A stretch of 64,000 nt of DNA from NCBI RefSeq assembly GCF_023100685.1, contig NZ_CP090064.1, forward strand, positions 3,410,001-3,474,000, read 5' to 3'. The stretch comes from Proteus vulgaris (GTDB lineage Bacteria; Pseudomonadota; Gammaproteobacteria; Enterobacterales; Enterobacteriaceae). The position numbers were made by a program, and so were the translations under genes. Under the pieces are notes generated by a model. That model saw only the letters and a program-made list of their open reading frames with translations. It had not been told where the DNA came from and ran no database searches. Below, in pieces: positions 44,152 through 56,002 of the stretch; position 1 is the first letter of the stretch, and each line of letters opens with the position of its first letter.

Positions 44152-44925
44152 TTATTGTGTGTTCCTTATATTGGTGATTTGGCGTGAAAGAAAAAACTCT
44201 GCAAGCGCCAAATCTTCTGGCTGAGTTACTTTGATATTGTCTGCACGCCCTTTCACTAATAGAGGTTCATATCCAGCATATTCCATTGCTGATGCTTCAT
44301 CAGTAATAGTTGCTTTTTCTGAGAGTGCATTTTCTATATTTTGTTTTAATAACAAGGCTGGAAAGAACTGTGGCGTTAAAGCATGCCATAGTGTTGTTCT
44401 CTCTACTGTTTGTTCAATATGATTATCTTGTTGATGGCTACGTTTCATCGTATCACGTACAGGAGTTGCAAGAATACCACCGCAAAACTGTGGATCTGAA
44501 AAGTTTTCATCAATTAATTTAATAAGATGATCAAGGTCGCCAAAATGCAAGCAAGGCCTAGCTGCATCGTGGACAAGAGCCCAAGTCTTATCAGAAAAAT
44601 GCTGAGTGACGTACTCTAAACCCGATAATACGGAGTCCGCACGCTCCCCTCCGCCATTAACTGTAATGATCCTTTCATCTTGAGCTAAAGGCAAAGCTTG
44701 AAAATAATGATCATCCGGGCTAATTGCCACAATAATTTTCATTATGCGTGGGTGTTTTAATAAAGCATTAATGGTATGTTCAAGAATAGTCAATCCACCA
44801 ATCTTCAAATATTGTTTTGGGCAGATTGATTGCATTCGACTTCCGATACCAGCAGCCGGAATAACGGCAACAATAGGAAGAGTAGAGTTTGTTATATTCA
44901 TTATGGTATTTGTATCAGGACACAC
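44152..44925 (-). CDS. ispD: 2-C-methyl-D-erythritol 4-phosphate cytidylyltransferase
   Basis: It transfers CMP from CTP to methylerythritol 4-phosphate, the third step of the MEP pathway. The CTP-binding glycine-rich loop [20 protein letters not shown] is at about residues 21-40, with [12 protein letters not shown] and [21 protein letters not shown] further on. The frame opens at a GTG at 44925 (257 residues). An ATG at 44901 would give 249, nearer the E. coli 236; neither has a clear ribosome site, so the start is open. It lies 15 bases behind ftsB. Confidence 0.96.
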   Translation of the reverse strand: MCPDTNTIMNITNSTLPIVAVIPAAGIGSRMQSICPKQYLKIGGLTILEHTINALLKHPRIMKIIVAISPDDHYFQALPLAQDERIITVNGGGERADSVLSGLEYVTQHFSDKTWALVHDAARPCLHFGDLDHLIKLIDENFSDPQFCGGILATPVRDTMKRSHQQDNHIEQTVERTTLWHALTPQFFPALLLKQNIENALSEKATITDEASAMEYAGYEPLLVKGRADNIKVTQPEDLALAEFFLSRQITNIRNTQ

Positions 44926-44940
44926 TATTAATTCAATAAA

Positions 44941-45231
44941 TTAACGACGTGGTTGAGACTTATCATTCACAATACGGAAGAAGGTCTCATTAGGCTTAAT
45001 CATCCCTAATTCACTACGAGCGCGCTCTTCTAACGCTTCTTGCCCGCCATTGAGGTCATCAATCTCTGCAAATAGACGATCATTACGCTCTTTTAACTGC
45101 GTATTTTGCGCCAATGCAGATTCAACTTCTTGACTTACTTTGTTGTAATCATGGATACCATTTTTACCTAACCACAATGAATATTGTAGCCAACCAAGTA
45201 AAATCAGAAGTAAGACTGTTAATTTCCCCAT
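44941..45231 (-). CDS. ftsB: Cell division protein FtsB
   Basis: A 96-residue bitopic membrane protein of the FtsQLB complex, which signals septal wall synthesis. The start at 45231 gives [20 protein letters not shown], which aligns with E. coli FtsB; a longer frame would add 19 residues without support. One membrane segment (about 4-21) is followed by a coiled coil (about 28-70) and the conserved [29 protein letters not shown] precedes the start. It is the first gene of the ftsB-ispDF-truD-surE run. Confidence 0.96.
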   Translation of the reverse strand: MGKLTVLLLILLGWLQYSLWLGKNGIHDYNKVSQEVESALAQNTQLKERNDRLFAEIDDLNGGQEALEERARSELGMIKPNETFFRIVNDKSQPRR

Positions 45232-45520
45232 TACCACCCCCAAGATTAATGGGCTAATCATCCCACAACTCAACCACAGACGCCACAAAAGCGCTGGAAT
45301 ATATTACATTATTATTTGTATTCAGCTCACTATAAACGTGGGGCACTTTTATAATATTCAGATTAGGGCTTAATTGATAAATAAATCCATTTCAGATGAA
45401 AAGACTTAATGATATTTAAGCAGATGAGATGATAAATGTGTTTTATACATATAACACATTGATAACTCTACACATCCCTACTTTCATAGGGTATTTGTGT
45501 AGAGATAATTGAATTTTACT
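45232..45520. promoter_or_regulatory. ftsB promoter region and possible cysC terminator
   Basis: About 290 bases. An imperfect hairpin at 45466-45504 (CTCTACACA..CCCTA / TAGGG..TGTGTAGAG) lies just past the cysC stop and could end that transcript, although it has no U tract. The rest is AT-rich and should hold the ftsB promoter. Confidence 0.45.
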
Positions 45521-46132
45521 TCAAAACTCACGGTAGATTTGATGTTGCTGTAGGTAAGTGAGAATTTGCTGAGTAAGTTTATTAATAGAGAGTGTACCAT
45601 CTAAATGTAATTCAGGATCAACAGGGCGTTCATAAGGTGAATCAATACCTGAAAATTGTTTTATTTCACCGCGTCTTGCCTTTTGATAAAGCCCTTTCGG
45701 ATCACGATCCTCACAAATATGAAGGGGAGTATCGACAAAGATCTCAATAAATCGACCTTGCTCAAAATGACGTCTAACCTGTTGCCTATCTTCTCGATAA
45801 GGTGAAATAAAAGCAGTTAAGACAATAAGCCCCGCATCTACCATCAATTTAGCGACTTCACCCACACGGCGGATGTTTTCATGTCGATCTTCTTCGCTAA
45901 ACCCAAGATCACGGCATAATCCATGGCGTAAATTATCGCCATCTAATAAATAGGTGTGAATTGGCGAATCAGAGTGTTGATAAAGTGCTTGCTCTAATGC
46001 ATCAGCAAGCGTGGATTTACCCGATCCTGATAATCCAGTAAACCAAAGCACACATCCTTTGTGTGCTTGCTGTGATTCACGATCGTTTAATCCAATTTTA
46101 TGCGAATGCCAGACAATATCTTCACTTATCAT
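45521..46132 (-). CDS. cysC: Adenylyl-sulfate kinase
   Basis: A 203-residue kinase (E. coli: 201) that phosphorylates APS to PAPS in sulfate assimilation. The P-loop GLSGSGKST is at about residues 33-41, followed by [20 protein letters not shown] and the phosphoserine-region FISPYREDR. The start at 46132 follows GGAGG and comes 2 bases after the cysN stop; a longer frame inside cysN is unlikely. It is the last gene of the cysG-cysD-cysN-cysC unit. Confidence 0.97.
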   Translation of the reverse strand: MISEDIVWHSHKIGLNDRESQQAHKGCVLWFTGLSGSGKSTLADALEQALYQHSDSPIHTYLLDGDNLRHGLCRDLGFSEEDRHENIRRVGEVAKLMVDAGLIVLTAFISPYREDRQQVRRHFEQGRFIEIFVDTPLHICEDRDPKGLYQKARRGEIKQFSGIDSPYERPVDPELHLDGTLSINKLTQQILTYLQQHQIYREF

Positions 46133-46134
46133 CT

Positions 46135-47586
46135 TTATTTTCCTCCAAGAAGATCTCTTGCTCCCCAATGAGGAAAATGACGACGGATAAGCTGATTAAG
46201 CTCAACCTCAAAAGCATCGTATTGTGTCGTAGCTTGTATAAGCGTATTGCGAGTTTCTCGAATAAGCCCCGCCCCTACCGTGACATTGCTTAACCTATCA
46301 ATAAAAATAAGCCCTCCCATATCGGCATTGGCTTGATAGTTATCAAGCACCAAAGGCTCTTCGAATGAGACTTCAACACTACCTATTGCATTTAAACTTA
46401 AGTTATCTGTAACTTGTTGAGTAAGCTTATTCACATCTACTTGATAATGAATATTCTCTATTTTTGCTCGACTCTTTTTGCCTGCAATCTTGATATCAAG
46501 TATATGCCCTTGAACTAAGGGTTGCTCTGACATCCATACCACATCTATCAATGCATGAGTGCTAATATTGGCAGTTGTATCACTACTATCAACAATAATA
46601 TCTCCACGACTAATATCAATTTCATCAGTTAAAACAAGTGTAATAGCTTGTCCCGCACTCGCTTGGGTTAAATCACCATCAAAAGTAACAATACGTTTGA
46701 TAGTAGAACGTTGCCCCGAAGGTAATACTTTGATTTGTTGTCCTTGGTAAATAACACCAGAAGAAATCGTGCCACTGTATCCTCTAAAATCTAGATCAGG
46801 GCGATTTACATATTGCACTGGGAAACGTAGCGATTGTGTAGATGATCCCAATTTAACTGGTGCGTCTTCTAATAGTGAAATCAAAGTTTTCCCTTGATAC
46901 CAAGGCATATTCAAGGAAGGTAAAACGACATTATCACCATCAAGCGCAGAGATAGGTACAAATTCAATGGTTAGATCTGTAGGAAGTTGATCGGCAAATT
47001 TAAGATAATCTTGTTTGATCGAGTCAAAAATAGCTTGTTGGTGATCCACTAGATCCATTTTGTTAATCGCCACAATCAGATGGCGTATCCCCAAAAGTGT
47101 GCTGATAAAACTGTGACGTCGCGTTTGCTCTTGTACGCCTTTACGAGAGTCGATCAGCAGAATAGAAAGTGTACTGGTTGATGCTCCTGTCGCCATATTA
47201 CGGGTATATTGGGCATGTCCGGGTGTATCAGCAATAATAAATTTGCGTTTTGCCGTTGAAAAATAACGATAAGCAACATCAATCGTGATCCCTTGCTCCC
47301 TTTCCGCTGCTAATCCATCCACCAGCAAAGCCAGATCGAGCTTTTCACCTTGAGTACCTATTTTTTTACTTTCCGTTTGTAATGTAGAAAGCTGATCTTC
47401 GTAGATCTGCCTTGTATCATGAAGCAAACGCCCTATTAATGTGCTTTTACCATCATCAACATCACCACAGGTTAAAAATCGTAATAACCCTTTGTTTTGT
47501 TGCATTTTAAGATAGCTTTCCACGCCACCAAAATGTGCAATCTCACCAGCAATAAGTTGATTTGTTTTCACGACTGCAAGTCCCAT
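46135..47586 (-). CDS. cysN: Sulfate adenylyltransferase, GTPase subunit
   Basis: A 483-residue GTPase (E. coli: 475) that drives APS formation by CysD. The G-domain motifs are complete: [15 protein letters not shown] (G1), [15 protein letters not shown] (G3) and NKMDLVDH (G4). Elongation-factor-like beta-barrels follow. No fused CysC domain is present, because cysC is separate. It is 11 bases behind cysD. Confidence 0.97.
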   Translation of the reverse strand: MGLAVVKTNQLIAGEIAHFGGVESYLKMQQNKGLLRFLTCGDVDDGKSTLIGRLLHDTRQIYEDQLSTLQTESKKIGTQGEKLDLALLVDGLAAEREQGITIDVAYRYFSTAKRKFIIADTPGHAQYTRNMATGASTSTLSILLIDSRKGVQEQTRRHSFISTLLGIRHLIVAINKMDLVDHQQAIFDSIKQDYLKFADQLPTDLTIEFVPISALDGDNVVLPSLNMPWYQGKTLISLLEDAPVKLGSSTQSLRFPVQYVNRPDLDFRGYSGTISSGVIYQGQQIKVLPSGQRSTIKRIVTFDGDLTQASAGQAITLVLTDEIDISRGDIIVDSSDTTANISTHALIDVVWMSEQPLVQGHILDIKIAGKKSRAKIENIHYQVDVNKLTQQVTDNLSLNAIGSVEVSFEEPLVLDNYQANADMGGLIFIDRLSNVTVGAGLIRETRNTLIQATTQYDAFEVELNQLIRRHFPHWGARDLLGGK

Positions 47587-47597
47587 ATATCCTCCAA

Positions 47598-48506
47598 TTA
47601 AAAGTAACCTTGACGTTTTTTCAGCTCCATTGAAGCGGACTGATCACTATCAATTAAACGCCCTTGTCGTTCACTGCTGGTGGAAATCAGCATTTCCTCA
47701 ATAATGGCAGGTAGCGTTTCGGCTTGTGAAGGAATGGCTCCTGTTAATGGCCAGCATCCTAAAGTTCTAAATCTCACTTGTTGCTGAGTGATAACTTCAC
47801 CCGGCTTAAGATCAATTCTGTCGTCATCAACCATAATTAATGTGCCATCACGCTCAATAACAGGTCTATTTTTTGCAAAATAAAGAGGAACAATATCGAT
47901 ATTTTCTAAATAGATATATTGCCAAATATCGAGTTCAGTCCAGTTAGATAATGGAAATACTCGAATACTTTCACCTTTATTAATTTGGCCGTTATAGTTT
48001 TTCCATAATTCAGGACGTTGATTTTTTGGATCCCAACGATGAGATCTATCTCTAAATGAATAAATACGTTCTTTGGCTCGCGATTTTTCTTCATCACGAC
48101 GAGCGCCACCAAATGCCGCATCAAAACCATATTTGTCTAAAGCTTGTTTTAACCCTTCTGTTTTCATGATATCCGTATGTTTTGCACTACCATGAATAAA
48201 CGGATTAATTCCAAGCTCTTCACCTTGTGGATTGCGATAAACCTTAAGATCAAAACCATACTCTTTAGCTGTTTTATCTCGAAAATCATACATTTCTCGA
48301 AATTTCCAGCCAGTATCAACATGTAGCAAAGGAAAAGGTAATTTAGCGGGATAAAATGCCTTGCGTGCTAAATGCAACATCACCGAGGAATCTTTGCCTA
48401 TTGAATAAAGCATGACGGGATTTGCAAATTCAGCGACAACTTCACGCAGAATATAAATACTTTCTGCTTCTAATTGCTGGAGATGCGTTAACTGTGTTTC
48501 ATTCAT
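47598..48506 (-). CDS. cysD: Sulfate adenylyltransferase, catalytic subunit
   Basis: A 302-residue subunit, the same length as in E. coli. It joins ATP and sulfate to form adenylyl sulfate (APS), powered by CysN. The ATP-pyrophosphatase-type PP-loop is [20 protein letters not shown], with [17 protein letters not shown] downstream. It is 11 bases behind cysG, so siroheme synthesis and sulfate activation share a transcript. Confidence 0.97.
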   Translation of the reverse strand: MNETQLTHLQQLEAESIYILREVVAEFANPVMLYSIGKDSSVMLHLARKAFYPAKLPFPLLHVDTGWKFREMYDFRDKTAKEYGFDLKVYRNPQGEELGINPFIHGSAKHTDIMKTEGLKQALDKYGFDAAFGGARRDEEKSRAKERIYSFRDRSHRWDPKNQRPELWKNYNGQINKGESIRVFPLSNWTELDIWQYIYLENIDIVPLYFAKNRPVIERDGTLIMVDDDRIDLKPGEVITQQQVRFRTLGCWPLTGAIPSQAETLPAIIEEMLISTSSERQGRLIDSDQSASMELKKRQGYF

Positions 48507-48517
48507 AACAACCTCGT

Positions 48518-49942
48518 TTAGGCAAAATGAACCAAAGATGAATGGTGCGAAGGTAAAGACGGATAAGCGTGTCTATCGCCAAACCACGCAAGTTGATGGT
48601 GCAATGCAGCCACCTCTCCTACAATTAATAGAGCCGGAGTGGGCGCTTTTTCTGCCAATTGCGCTAATTGCGTTAAATCACCCGTGAAAACTTGCTGATC
48701 ACGGCGTGTGCCACAACTAATAACAGCGATAGGTGTTAATGGAGAACGTCCGAGTTTGATTAAACGCTGACTAATCAGTTCTGCTTTTGCCGTTCCCATA
48801 TAAATAGCGAGTGTGTGATTAGCTTGCGCTAACGATGCCCAATCTGGTTCTATTCCATCAGCTTTACAATGTCCTGTCATAAAAGTGACACTTTGAGCAT
48901 ATTGTCGGTGAGTTAACGGTATCCCAGCATAAGCACTTGCTCCGCTGGCAGCGGTGACTCCTGGTACAACCTGAAACGCAATACCATGCGCGATAGCAAT
49001 TTCGATTTCTTCGCCACCACGCCCAAAAATAAAGGGATCTCCCCCTTTTAACCGAACAACTCGTTTACCTAATTGCGCATATTTCACAATCAGTGCATTT
49101 GTTTCCTCTTGAGAAACACTGTGATGTCCAGCTCTTTTGCCCACACAAATAGTGTCAGCATCGCGTCGTACCAGTTCTAAAACTTCTGGGCTTACTAAAC
49201 TGTCATAAAGGACGACTTCAGCTTGTTGAATAACCTGTAAACCACGCAATGTTAATAAACCTGCATCACCAGGGCCTGCCCCAACTAATGCGAGTTCACC
49301 TTGTTGGCTCTCTTTTTGTTTTAGCTGTTGTTCAAGTTGGGCCTCGGCTTGAACCAATTGATCACTCGCCACTAGAGTGGCAAATTTACCACCAAAGGCT
49401 TGTTCCCAAAAACGACAACGCGCTTGAAAAGTATCTAAGTGTTGTTTCACTTTATGGCGCCATTTTCCTGCAATTGTCGCCATTGTGCCTAATGAACTTG
49501 GCAATAAAGCTTCTAACTTCTCACGTATCATACGAACTAAAACAGGCGCTTTTCCCGCCGAGGAAATCGCAATCAAAATAGGGTTTCTGTCAATAATGGC
49601 AGGAAAGATAAATGAGCATTGAGGCTGTGAATCCACAACATTGACAAAAATATGTCGTGCTTGTGCATCAAGATAAACTTGTTGATTGAGTACACTGTCA
49701 TCTGTAGCTACAATAACCAACATCATTCCTAATAGATGTTCAGATTGATATTTTGCTGACACCCATTCAATTTTATTTTGCTGATAAGCAAGATGTAATT
49801 CGTCACATAATTGAGGAGCGATCACTCTTAATCGAGCACCTGCTCTTAATAACAGCAAAGCTTTACGCGCGGCAACATGACCACCACCCACCAATAACAC
49901 CGGGCGTTCTTTTAATTCCACAAATAAGGGTAGGTAATCCAT
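48518..49942 (-). CDS. cysG: Siroheme synthase (trifunctional)
   Basis: A 474-residue fusion (E. coli: 457). The N-terminal part (about 1-210) is the NAD-dependent precorrin-2 dehydrogenase and ferrochelatase, with [20 protein letters not shown]. The C-terminal part (about 218-460) is the SAM-dependent uroporphyrinogen III methyltransferase, with [18 protein letters not shown] and [16 protein letters not shown]. It makes siroheme, the cofactor of CysI. Its place between cysJIH and cysDNC ties cofactor supply to sulfate use. A promoter probably lies in the 206 bases upstream. Confidence 0.97.
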   Translation of the reverse strand: MDYLPLFVELKERPVLLVGGGHVAARKALLLLRAGARLRVIAPQLCDELHLAYQQNKIEWVSAKYQSEHLLGMMLVIVATDDSVLNQQVYLDAQARHIFVNVVDSQPQCSFIFPAIIDRNPILIAISSAGKAPVLVRMIREKLEALLPSSLGTMATIAGKWRHKVKQHLDTFQARCRFWEQAFGGKFATLVASDQLVQAEAQLEQQLKQKESQQGELALVGAGPGDAGLLTLRGLQVIQQAEVVLYDSLVSPEVLELVRRDADTICVGKRAGHHSVSQEETNALIVKYAQLGKRVVRLKGGDPFIFGRGGEEIEIAIAHGIAFQVVPGVTAASGASAYAGIPLTHRQYAQSVTFMTGHCKADGIEPDWASLAQANHTLAIYMGTAKAELISQRLIKLGRSPLTPIAVISCGTRRDQQVFTGDLTQLAQLAEKAPTPALLIVGEVAALHHQLAWFGDRHAYPSLPSHHSSLVHFA

Positions 49943-50148
49943 ACGCGTATCTCACCTTCATTGTTCACTTTATGAGTAACGACTATAAAAGGTGCTTTAG
50001 GGCTTATGAAATGACAAAAAGCTATGTGATGGAACAGAAAGGAATAAGGAAAAATAAAATAATTTCAATGAGTTATTTTTTTTCAAAACGACAAATAGGG
50101 CAATAGATTGAACTATTACCCTAATTATTTTATTGATAAATAATGGCG
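49943..50148. promoter_or_regulatory. Spacer between cysH and cysG
   Basis: A 206-base gap that separates the two halves of the sulfate cluster. It could carry a CysB-dependent promoter for cysGDNC, but no site was identified and no convincing terminator for cysH is seen, so readthrough is possible. Confidence 0.4.
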
Positions 50149-50880
50149 TTATTCGTGTAACCCACACTCACGTTTTAAGCCAAAAAAACGAGTTTCTTCT
50201 TCACTCATACCTTCTTCCCATTTTCGGGTTGTATGAGTATCACCCACAGAGAGATAACCTTGCTCCCATAAGGGGTGATAAGGTAAATCATTTTCTTTAA
50301 GATACTGATGAATTTGCTTATTATCCCAATCTACTATCGGTAAAAACTTAAAGATCCCTTTTGAGATTGAAAGCACTGGTAAATGCTCACGGCTTATAGA
50401 TTGTTGTCGGCGAAGACCTGCAAACCATGTTTGAGCCTGTAACGTTTTTAATGCTCTCTCCATCGGCTCAACTTTGTTTATTTGGTTATAACGTTCAATC
50501 CCCTCAATGCCTTCTAACCAAAGTTTGCCGTAACGGGCTTCTTGCCAAGATGAAGATATTTCAGCTCGATACACCTTTAAATTAAGTTGTAACTGTTGAG
50601 TCAATGTATCAATAAACTGATAAGTCTCAGGAAACAAATAACCCGTATCTGTCAAAATCACAGGAATATCAGGATATTGCCTTGTAATTAAATGCAAACA
50701 GACTGCAGACTGAATACCAAAACTAGAGCTTAATACATAAGCTTTAGGCAAATGTGTTAAAGCCCAAGTAATACGTTCAATAGCGGTAAGTTGCTCAAGT
50801 TTTTGATTAATTTCAGCTAACGTTTTTTGTTGTTCTTCTATCGATAATAACCTTAGTTGTTCAAGCTGAAATATATTCAT
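50149..50880 (-). CDS. cysH: Phosphoadenosine phosphosulfate reductase
   Basis: A 243-residue enzyme (E. coli: 244) that reduces PAPS to sulfite with thioredoxin. It shows [17 protein letters not shown], the PP-loop-like region, [15 protein letters not shown], and the C-terminal catalytic motif KRECGLHE with Cys239. Only this one catalytic cysteine pattern is present, so it is the PAPS type rather than the iron-sulfur APS type. The start overlaps the cysI stop by 4 bases. Confidence 0.97.
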   Translation of the reverse strand: MNIFQLEQLRLLSIEEQQKTLAEINQKLEQLTAIERITWALTHLPKAYVLSSSFGIQSAVCLHLITRQYPDIPVILTDTGYLFPETYQFIDTLTQQLQLNLKVYRAEISSSWQEARYGKLWLEGIEGIERYNQINKVEPMERALKTLQAQTWFAGLRRQQSISREHLPVLSISKGIFKFLPIVDWDNKQIHQYLKENDLPYHPLWEQGYLSVGDTHTTRKWEEGMSEEETRFFGLKRECGLHE

Positions 50881-52607
50881 ACCGCCTCCTGCACTTCATA
50901 AAAATCCACGGCAGAATTGAGTACAGGTTTAACAACATCGGTACGAATAAGGAAATCACCAAACCCTTCATTGTTATGGCGAGAAATGGCCCAATCACCA
51001 ATCAATGAATCAAGTATTGCTATAATTTCTTGCGAGGTAATATTTTCACGATACATTCTAGGTATGCGTGTACCAATACGATTACCGCCTAAATGTAGGT
51101 TATAACGATCGGGGGCTTTCCCCACCAGTCCCACTTCTGCCAACATAGCGCGACCACAACCGTTCGGGCATCCAGTTACGCGCACAACAATGTGCTCATC
51201 ACTGACGCCATGTTTTGTCATTAAGCTATCAAGTGTGTCGGTGAATGAGGGTAAAAAACGCTCTGCTTCAGCCATTGCCAATGGGCAAGTTGGAAAAGAG
51301 ACACAGGCCATTGCATGTTCACGCAGTGGGGTCACCTTGTCATCAATTAATCCATATTGACGAGCAATAGCTTCAACATTTGCTTTTTCATTTTCAGGTA
51401 CACCCGCCACAATCAAATTTTGATTGGCAGTAAGACGAAAATCACCTTGATGAATTTTAGCAATTTCAGCCACACCCGTTTTCAATGGAGCATCAGGCTT
51501 ATCAATCAATCGACCACTTTCAATAAATAAAGTAAGATGCCATTTATCATCAACGCCTTTTAACCAACCAATTTGATCGCCTCTATGTGTAAATTCATAA
51601 GGCCGAATAGCATCAAAAATAACACCTGAACGACGTTCAACTTCCTGCTTAAATGTTTCTATTCCAACACGTTCTAATGTGTATTTTGTTTTTGCATTTT
51701 TACGTTCAGTACGATTTCCCCAATCACGCTGGGTCGTCACAATCGCCTCAGCAATTGCTAAGGTTTTTTCAATAGGGATATAGCCAAATTCACTGGCTAA
51801 GCGAGGAAAGGTATTCTTATCACCATGAGTCATCGCAAGACCGCCCCCCACCAGCACATTAAACCCGACAAGACGCCCATTTTCAGCAATTGCAATAAAA
51901 TTCATATCATTAGCATGAAGATCGACATCATTATGAGGCGGGATCACCACCGAGGTTTTAAATTTCCGCGGTAAATAGGTTTCTCCTAAAATAGGCTCTT
52001 CATCTGTTGTTGCAACTTTTTCTTTGTCTAACCAAATTTCAGCATATGCATGAGTGCGTGGTAATAAATGCTCTGATATTTTTTTTGCCCACTCATACGC
52101 TTCTTGATGTAATGAAGATTGCACTGGATTTGAAGTACATAAGACATTACGGTTAACATCATTCGCTGTTGCTAGAGAATCAAGTCCTGTGGCGGCTAAC
52201 ATTTGATGGGCAGGTTTTACATTACCCTTTAAAATGCCATGAAATTGAAAAGTTTGGCGGTTAGTAATTCGAATACTGCCGTAAAGTGTATTTTTTGTCG
52301 CAAACTGATCAATGCTAAGCCACTGTTTAGGTGAGATAATACCACCGGGTAAACGACAACGTAACATCATCGCATGACGAGGCTCTAACATTTGCTCCGC
52401 ACGTTCTGCACGAATATCTCTGTCATCTTGTTGATACATGCCATGAAAGCGGATCAATAGAAAGTTATCGCCTTCAAACCCACCCGTTAAACCATTTTGT
52501 AAGTCTTCTGTAATAGTGCCGCGTAAAAAATGACTCTCTTTTTTCATGCGTTCACTATCGGCCAGTTTCCCTTCAACCACTAAGGGCGCTTGAGTATGTG
52601 ATTTCAT
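50877..52607 (-). CDS. cysI: Sulfite reductase hemoprotein subunit
   Basis: A 576-residue beta subunit (E. coli: 570) that carries siroheme and a [4Fe-4S] cluster and reduces sulfite to sulfide by six electrons. The four cluster cysteines are in [17 protein letters not shown] and [17 protein letters not shown]. The siroheme-binding arginine-rich segments [15 protein letters not shown] and [13 protein letters not shown] are present. It directly follows cysJ (no gap) and overlaps cysH. Confidence 0.98.
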   Translation of the reverse strand: MKSHTQAPLVVEGKLADSERMKKESHFLRGTITEDLQNGLTGGFEGDNFLLIRFHGMYQQDDRDIRAERAEQMLEPRHAMMLRCRLPGGIISPKQWLSIDQFATKNTLYGSIRITNRQTFQFHGILKGNVKPAHQMLAATGLDSLATANDVNRNVLCTSNPVQSSLHQEAYEWAKKISEHLLPRTHAYAEIWLDKEKVATTDEEPILGETYLPRKFKTSVVIPPHNDVDLHANDMNFIAIAENGRLVGFNVLVGGGLAMTHGDKNTFPRLASEFGYIPIEKTLAIAEAIVTTQRDWGNRTERKNAKTKYTLERVGIETFKQEVERRSGVIFDAIRPYEFTHRGDQIGWLKGVDDKWHLTLFIESGRLIDKPDAPLKTGVAEIAKIHQGDFRLTANQNLIVAGVPENEKANVEAIARQYGLIDDKVTPLREHAMACVSFPTCPLAMAEAERFLPSFTDTLDSLMTKHGVSDEHIVVRVTGCPNGCGRAMLAEVGLVGKAPDRYNLHLGGNRIGTRIPRMYRENITSQEIIAILDSLIGDWAISRHNNEGFGDFLIRTDVVKPVLNSAVDFYEVQEAV

Positions 52608-54419
52608 TTAATAGACATCCCTCTGATAACGCCGTTCTAGACGTAGCTCACTTAAATATTCATCTGCTGCTTCACTATTTTTATTGCCATACTCCATCAC
52701 AATATCTAACAACGCTTGTTCAACATCTTTTGCCATATGTGATGCATCACCACAGACATAAAGATAAGCGCCTTGTTGTAACCATTGCCAAATATCACTA
52801 CCACGTTCACGTAATTTATCTTGTACATAAATTTTATGTGCTTGATCTCGTGACCATGCTAAATCAATATGGGTTAACAGGCCGCTTTTGACATAACGTT
52901 GCCATTCCACTTGATAGAGAAAATCTTCAACAAAATGAGGGTTACCGAAAAATAACCAGTTTTTACCTGTTGCACCGTCATTTTCACGCTGTTGCATAAA
53001 GGCTCTAAAAGGTGCAATACCTGTACCTGGCCCAATCATAATCACGGGTGCATCGTTATTGTTTGGTAAGCGAAAATGTTCATTCTTTTCAATAAAAACA
53101 TTGACGGTATCGCCTTCTTTCAAGTTATCCGCTAAAAAGCCAGAAGCTCCACCAGTATACGCACGCGAGTTTACGTCATAACGCACAACGCCTAATGTAA
53201 GGTGTACTTCGTCTTCCACTTCTTGTTGTGATGATGCAATAGAGTAAAGGCGAGGAGTAAGAGGACGTAAAATATCCACAAAACCTTGTGCCGTTGGCTG
53301 AGCACAATATTGGCGCACCATCTCATTAATAGGGTGTTTTTGTGCATATTGCTGAAGCTTTGTTTTATCAGCAATAAGTGACAATAAATCTTCATGGCGT
53401 GTAAGTTGCGCATAGGCCTTGACGATAGGCGCGCTATTTTGAGTCAATTCACAATGATGTAATAAGGCTTCTTTTAAGGTGAATGTTTGAGATTTTAACG
53501 TGACAGGTTCATCACCTTTTAGCCACAATAACGTGATAAGTTCATCGACTTTTTCAGGCGAGTTATTAAACCAAACACCCAGTGCATCACCGGGTTGATA
53601 TTGCAAATCAGAACCTTCAAGACTGATTTCAATATGGCGAATATCTCTATCCGAATTTCGACCTGTGATTTTTTGATTAGTCAGTAATGTGGCAGTAAAA
53701 GGCGCATCACGATGATAAATAGAAGTTTCTATCGTATCTGTTGTACCTGACTGCGTTTGCTGTAATACTTGCGTACTCTGTGCAGGTACTTTTACTTTTA
53801 AGATTTCTGTAAGCTGTTTTATCCATTCATCCGCAATGGCCTGATATTCAACATCAGCATCAACTCTAGGTAATAAGCGCATTGCACCAAGTTGGGCAAT
53901 TCTTTCATCAAAGTCTTTGCCTGCCTTGCAGAAATGTTCGTAAGAAGTATCGCCTAAACTGAATACCGCATAAGACGTTTCCTTCATTTCAGCTGCTTTT
54001 TTAGAGTGCAGATATTTATAGAAAGCAATCGCTTCTTCTGGAGGCTCACCCTCTCCTTGTGTAGATGCAATAATAATTAAAGTTGTCGCTTTATGGATCT
54101 GCTTAAATTTATATTCACTGGCAGAGTACAACTCAACATTCAATTTATGAGCAACTAGATTATCTCGTAATTGTTCTGTCAGATGGCGGGCATTACCAGT
54201 CTGAGAAGCAGAGATTAATGTAATAGTCTCTTGTTCAGGAACTTGTGGTGAAACAACCGCTGTTGACACGGGTACGCCAGCATGATCCAACTGCCCCCAT
54301 AAATACCCAGATAACCACGCAATTTGCGCTGTTGAGAGATCTTTTGTTGCATCCTGTAATTTATTCAATTGCTCTGGTGTTAATGGAAGCATTGATAATA
54401 ATGGGGGTTGATTGCTCAT
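52608..54419 (-). CDS. cysJ: Sulfite reductase flavoprotein subunit
   Basis: A 603-residue alpha subunit (E. coli: 599) that passes electrons from NADPH to CysI. It has an N-terminal flavodoxin domain ([22 protein letters not shown] site; [12 protein letters not shown]). The FAD domain follows (RLYSIASS), and then the NADP domain ([16 protein letters not shown]; terminal DVY with the aromatic residue). First gene of cysJIH. Confidence 0.98.
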   Translation of the reverse strand: MSNQPPLLSMLPLTPEQLNKLQDATKDLSTAQIAWLSGYLWGQLDHAGVPVSTAVVSPQVPEQETITLISASQTGNARHLTEQLRDNLVAHKLNVELYSASEYKFKQIHKATTLIIIASTQGEGEPPEEAIAFYKYLHSKKAAEMKETSYAVFSLGDTSYEHFCKAGKDFDERIAQLGAMRLLPRVDADVEYQAIADEWIKQLTEILKVKVPAQSTQVLQQTQSGTTDTIETSIYHRDAPFTATLLTNQKITGRNSDRDIRHIEISLEGSDLQYQPGDALGVWFNNSPEKVDELITLLWLKGDEPVTLKSQTFTLKEALLHHCELTQNSAPIVKAYAQLTRHEDLLSLIADKTKLQQYAQKHPINEMVRQYCAQPTAQGFVDILRPLTPRLYSIASSQQEVEDEVHLTLGVVRYDVNSRAYTGGASGFLADNLKEGDTVNVFIEKNEHFRLPNNNDAPVIMIGPGTGIAPFRAFMQQRENDGATGKNWLFFGNPHFVEDFLYQVEWQRYVKSGLLTHIDLAWSRDQAHKIYVQDKLRERGSDIWQWLQQGAYLYVCGDASHMAKDVEQALLDIVMEYGNKNSEAADEYLSELRLERRYQRDVY

Positions 54420-54720
54420 TTATCCTGCCTTAAAAAAGCGATGCACTTATCTGTGCTTTATTGTTCTTTGATAATATTTCTAATATTGAGAGGGTATCTC
54501 ACGACTAGAAGGTGAATTAAAGACCTGTTGGCTCTATCTAATAACCTTAAATGCTAAATTTATTTATCGGTTTCCTTTACCAATAAAATTAATAAGCAAA
54601 AAGGAACATAACAAGTCATTAAGATTAAGGGAGATTAGGCGTGATACGCTAAATCGGCTACACTGGTAGACTTCGTTCTATTTGTGTCTTTTTTTTACTA
54701 ATTAAGTCAAGAGAGTTTTG
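54420..54720. promoter_or_regulatory. Divergent promoter region, cysJIH and queD
   Basis: About 300 AT-rich bases between the starts of cysJ and queD. CysB normally activates cysJIH from such a region, but I cannot place its degenerate site. No riboswitch-like structure was evident ahead of queD. Confidence 0.5.
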
Positions 54721-55083
54721 ATGACAACCACCATCTTTAAAGATTTTCAGTTTGAAGCCGCCCACCATTTACCGCATGTTCCTGAAGGCCACAAATGCGG
54801 GCGCCTGCACGGACACTCCTTTTTGGTTCGATTAGAGCTAACAGGTGAAGTTGATACACAGTCAGGTTGGCTTATTGATTTTGCTGATGTTAAAGCCGCA
54901 TTTAAACCCACTCTTGAGCGTCTTGATCACTACTATCTTAACGAAATTGAAGGCCTTGAAAATCCGACCAGCGAAGTGCTCGCAAAATGGATTTGGCAGC
55001 AAGTAAAACCGGTATTACCATTATTATCTGCGGTAATGGTGAAAGAGACGTGTACAGCAGGATGTATTTATCGCGGTGAATAG
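54721..55083 (+). CDS. queD: 6-carboxy-5,6,7,8-tetrahydropterin synthase
   Basis: A 120-residue enzyme (E. coli: 121) that converts dihydroneopterin triphosphate to carboxytetrahydropterin, the second step toward queuosine. The zinc histidines and catalytic cysteine are in [20 protein letters not shown] and then GHSFLVRLE (His17, His32, His34 region; Cys28). The ATG at 54721 follows AAGAGAG; a TTG three bases earlier is less likely. It converges on queE, whose product acts next in the pathway. Confidence 0.96.
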   Translation: MTTTIFKDFQFEAAHHLPHVPEGHKCGRLHGHSFLVRLELTGEVDTQSGWLIDFADVKAAFKPTLERLDHYYLNEIEGLENPTSEVLAKWIWQQVKPVLPLLSAVMVKETCTAGCIYRGE

Positions 55084-55119
55084 CTCTGTATTAAGATTAA
55101 ACCGTTATCACCTAAAAGA

Positions 55120-55149
55120 AAATCAGCCTTTTATTGGCTGATTTTTTTC
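55120..55149 (+). terminator. Terminator between queD and queE
   Basis: A stem of 8-9 bp (AAATCAGCC / GGCTGATTT) with a 7-base loop and a run of seven T on the plus strand, 36 bases past the queD stop. Confidence 0.88.
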
Positions 55150-55164
55150 ATATTAAAAATCTGA

Positions 55165-55836
55165 TCACGCAATATTTAAATACTTATGCGTTTGCATTGA
55201 GAAACGCCAATTACGTTCAATACAAGTTTTAATACATAATGCAGTTGCACTCTCTTTACAACTAATGGGCTGTAAAGCAACAACAGGTGCAGGTTGTTCT
55301 GTGCGTAATGCCAATAATGTATCCAACGCTTCAATATCTTTTTCACGTCCAACAGGATGTTTTATTTCATTAGCACGATTGATAGCGTTTGATAAAACAC
55401 TAAAACCGCCTCGCATTCCCACTTTAGGTGAGAGTGTGACCCATGTTTTTTCACTACATAGAATGTCATGAGTACCGCTGGTTTCTATCTGGCAGGCAAA
55501 ACCCGCTTGCTCTAATCCTTGCGTTAAAGGACGCAAATCATATAAACAAGGTTCCCCTCCCGTGATAACAACGTGTTTTGCACTATAACCTTGTTGCTGA
55601 AAAAGTGATAAAATTTCAGCAACACTGGCTTCGCCCCAAGTATCGCTTTCTTGCGTTTTAATCGGGATATCACCAAGAGGAACTTTTTTTTCGCCCTCTT
55701 TTTCCCAAGTATGCTTTGTATCACACCAACTACAGCCGACTGGGCAACCTTGTAATCGAACGAAAAGCGCAGGAACGCCAGTAAAAACACCTTCACCCTG
55801 TAAGGTTTGAAACACTTCATTAATGGGGTATTGCAT
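55165..55836 (-). CDS. queE: 7-carboxy-7-deazaguanine synthase
   Basis: A 223-residue radical-SAM enzyme, the same length as in E. coli, that contracts carboxytetrahydropterin to carboxydeazaguanine in queuosine synthesis. The cluster cysteines are Cys31, Cys35 and Cys38 in [17 protein letters not shown], the C-x3-C-x2-C pattern. The GGEP motif is in [13 protein letters not shown]. It is convergent with queD, so the two are separately transcribed. Confidence 0.96.
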   Translation of the reverse strand: MQYPINEVFQTLQGEGVFTGVPALFVRLQGCPVGCSWCDTKHTWEKEGEKKVPLGDIPIKTQESDTWGEASVAEILSLFQQQGYSAKHVVITGGEPCLYDLRPLTQGLEQAGFACQIETSGTHDILCSEKTWVTLSPKVGMRGGFSVLSNAINRANEIKHPVGREKDIEALDTLLALRTEQPAPVVALQPISCKESATALCIKTCIERNWRFSMQTHKYLNIA

Positions 55837-56002
55837 AAGAAACTCTGATATCCAATGAATGCTGATGATTATTACAGATAACTATCTCACCGTAAGAGGC
55901 TTTATGATAAGGTACATGGTTTGTTTTGAATAGCTAACGTGCGAGAAGACACTGAAAAAGAGGATAGAGTTCCTCCGTTGGACAGAGATGGGAATACTTT
56001 AG

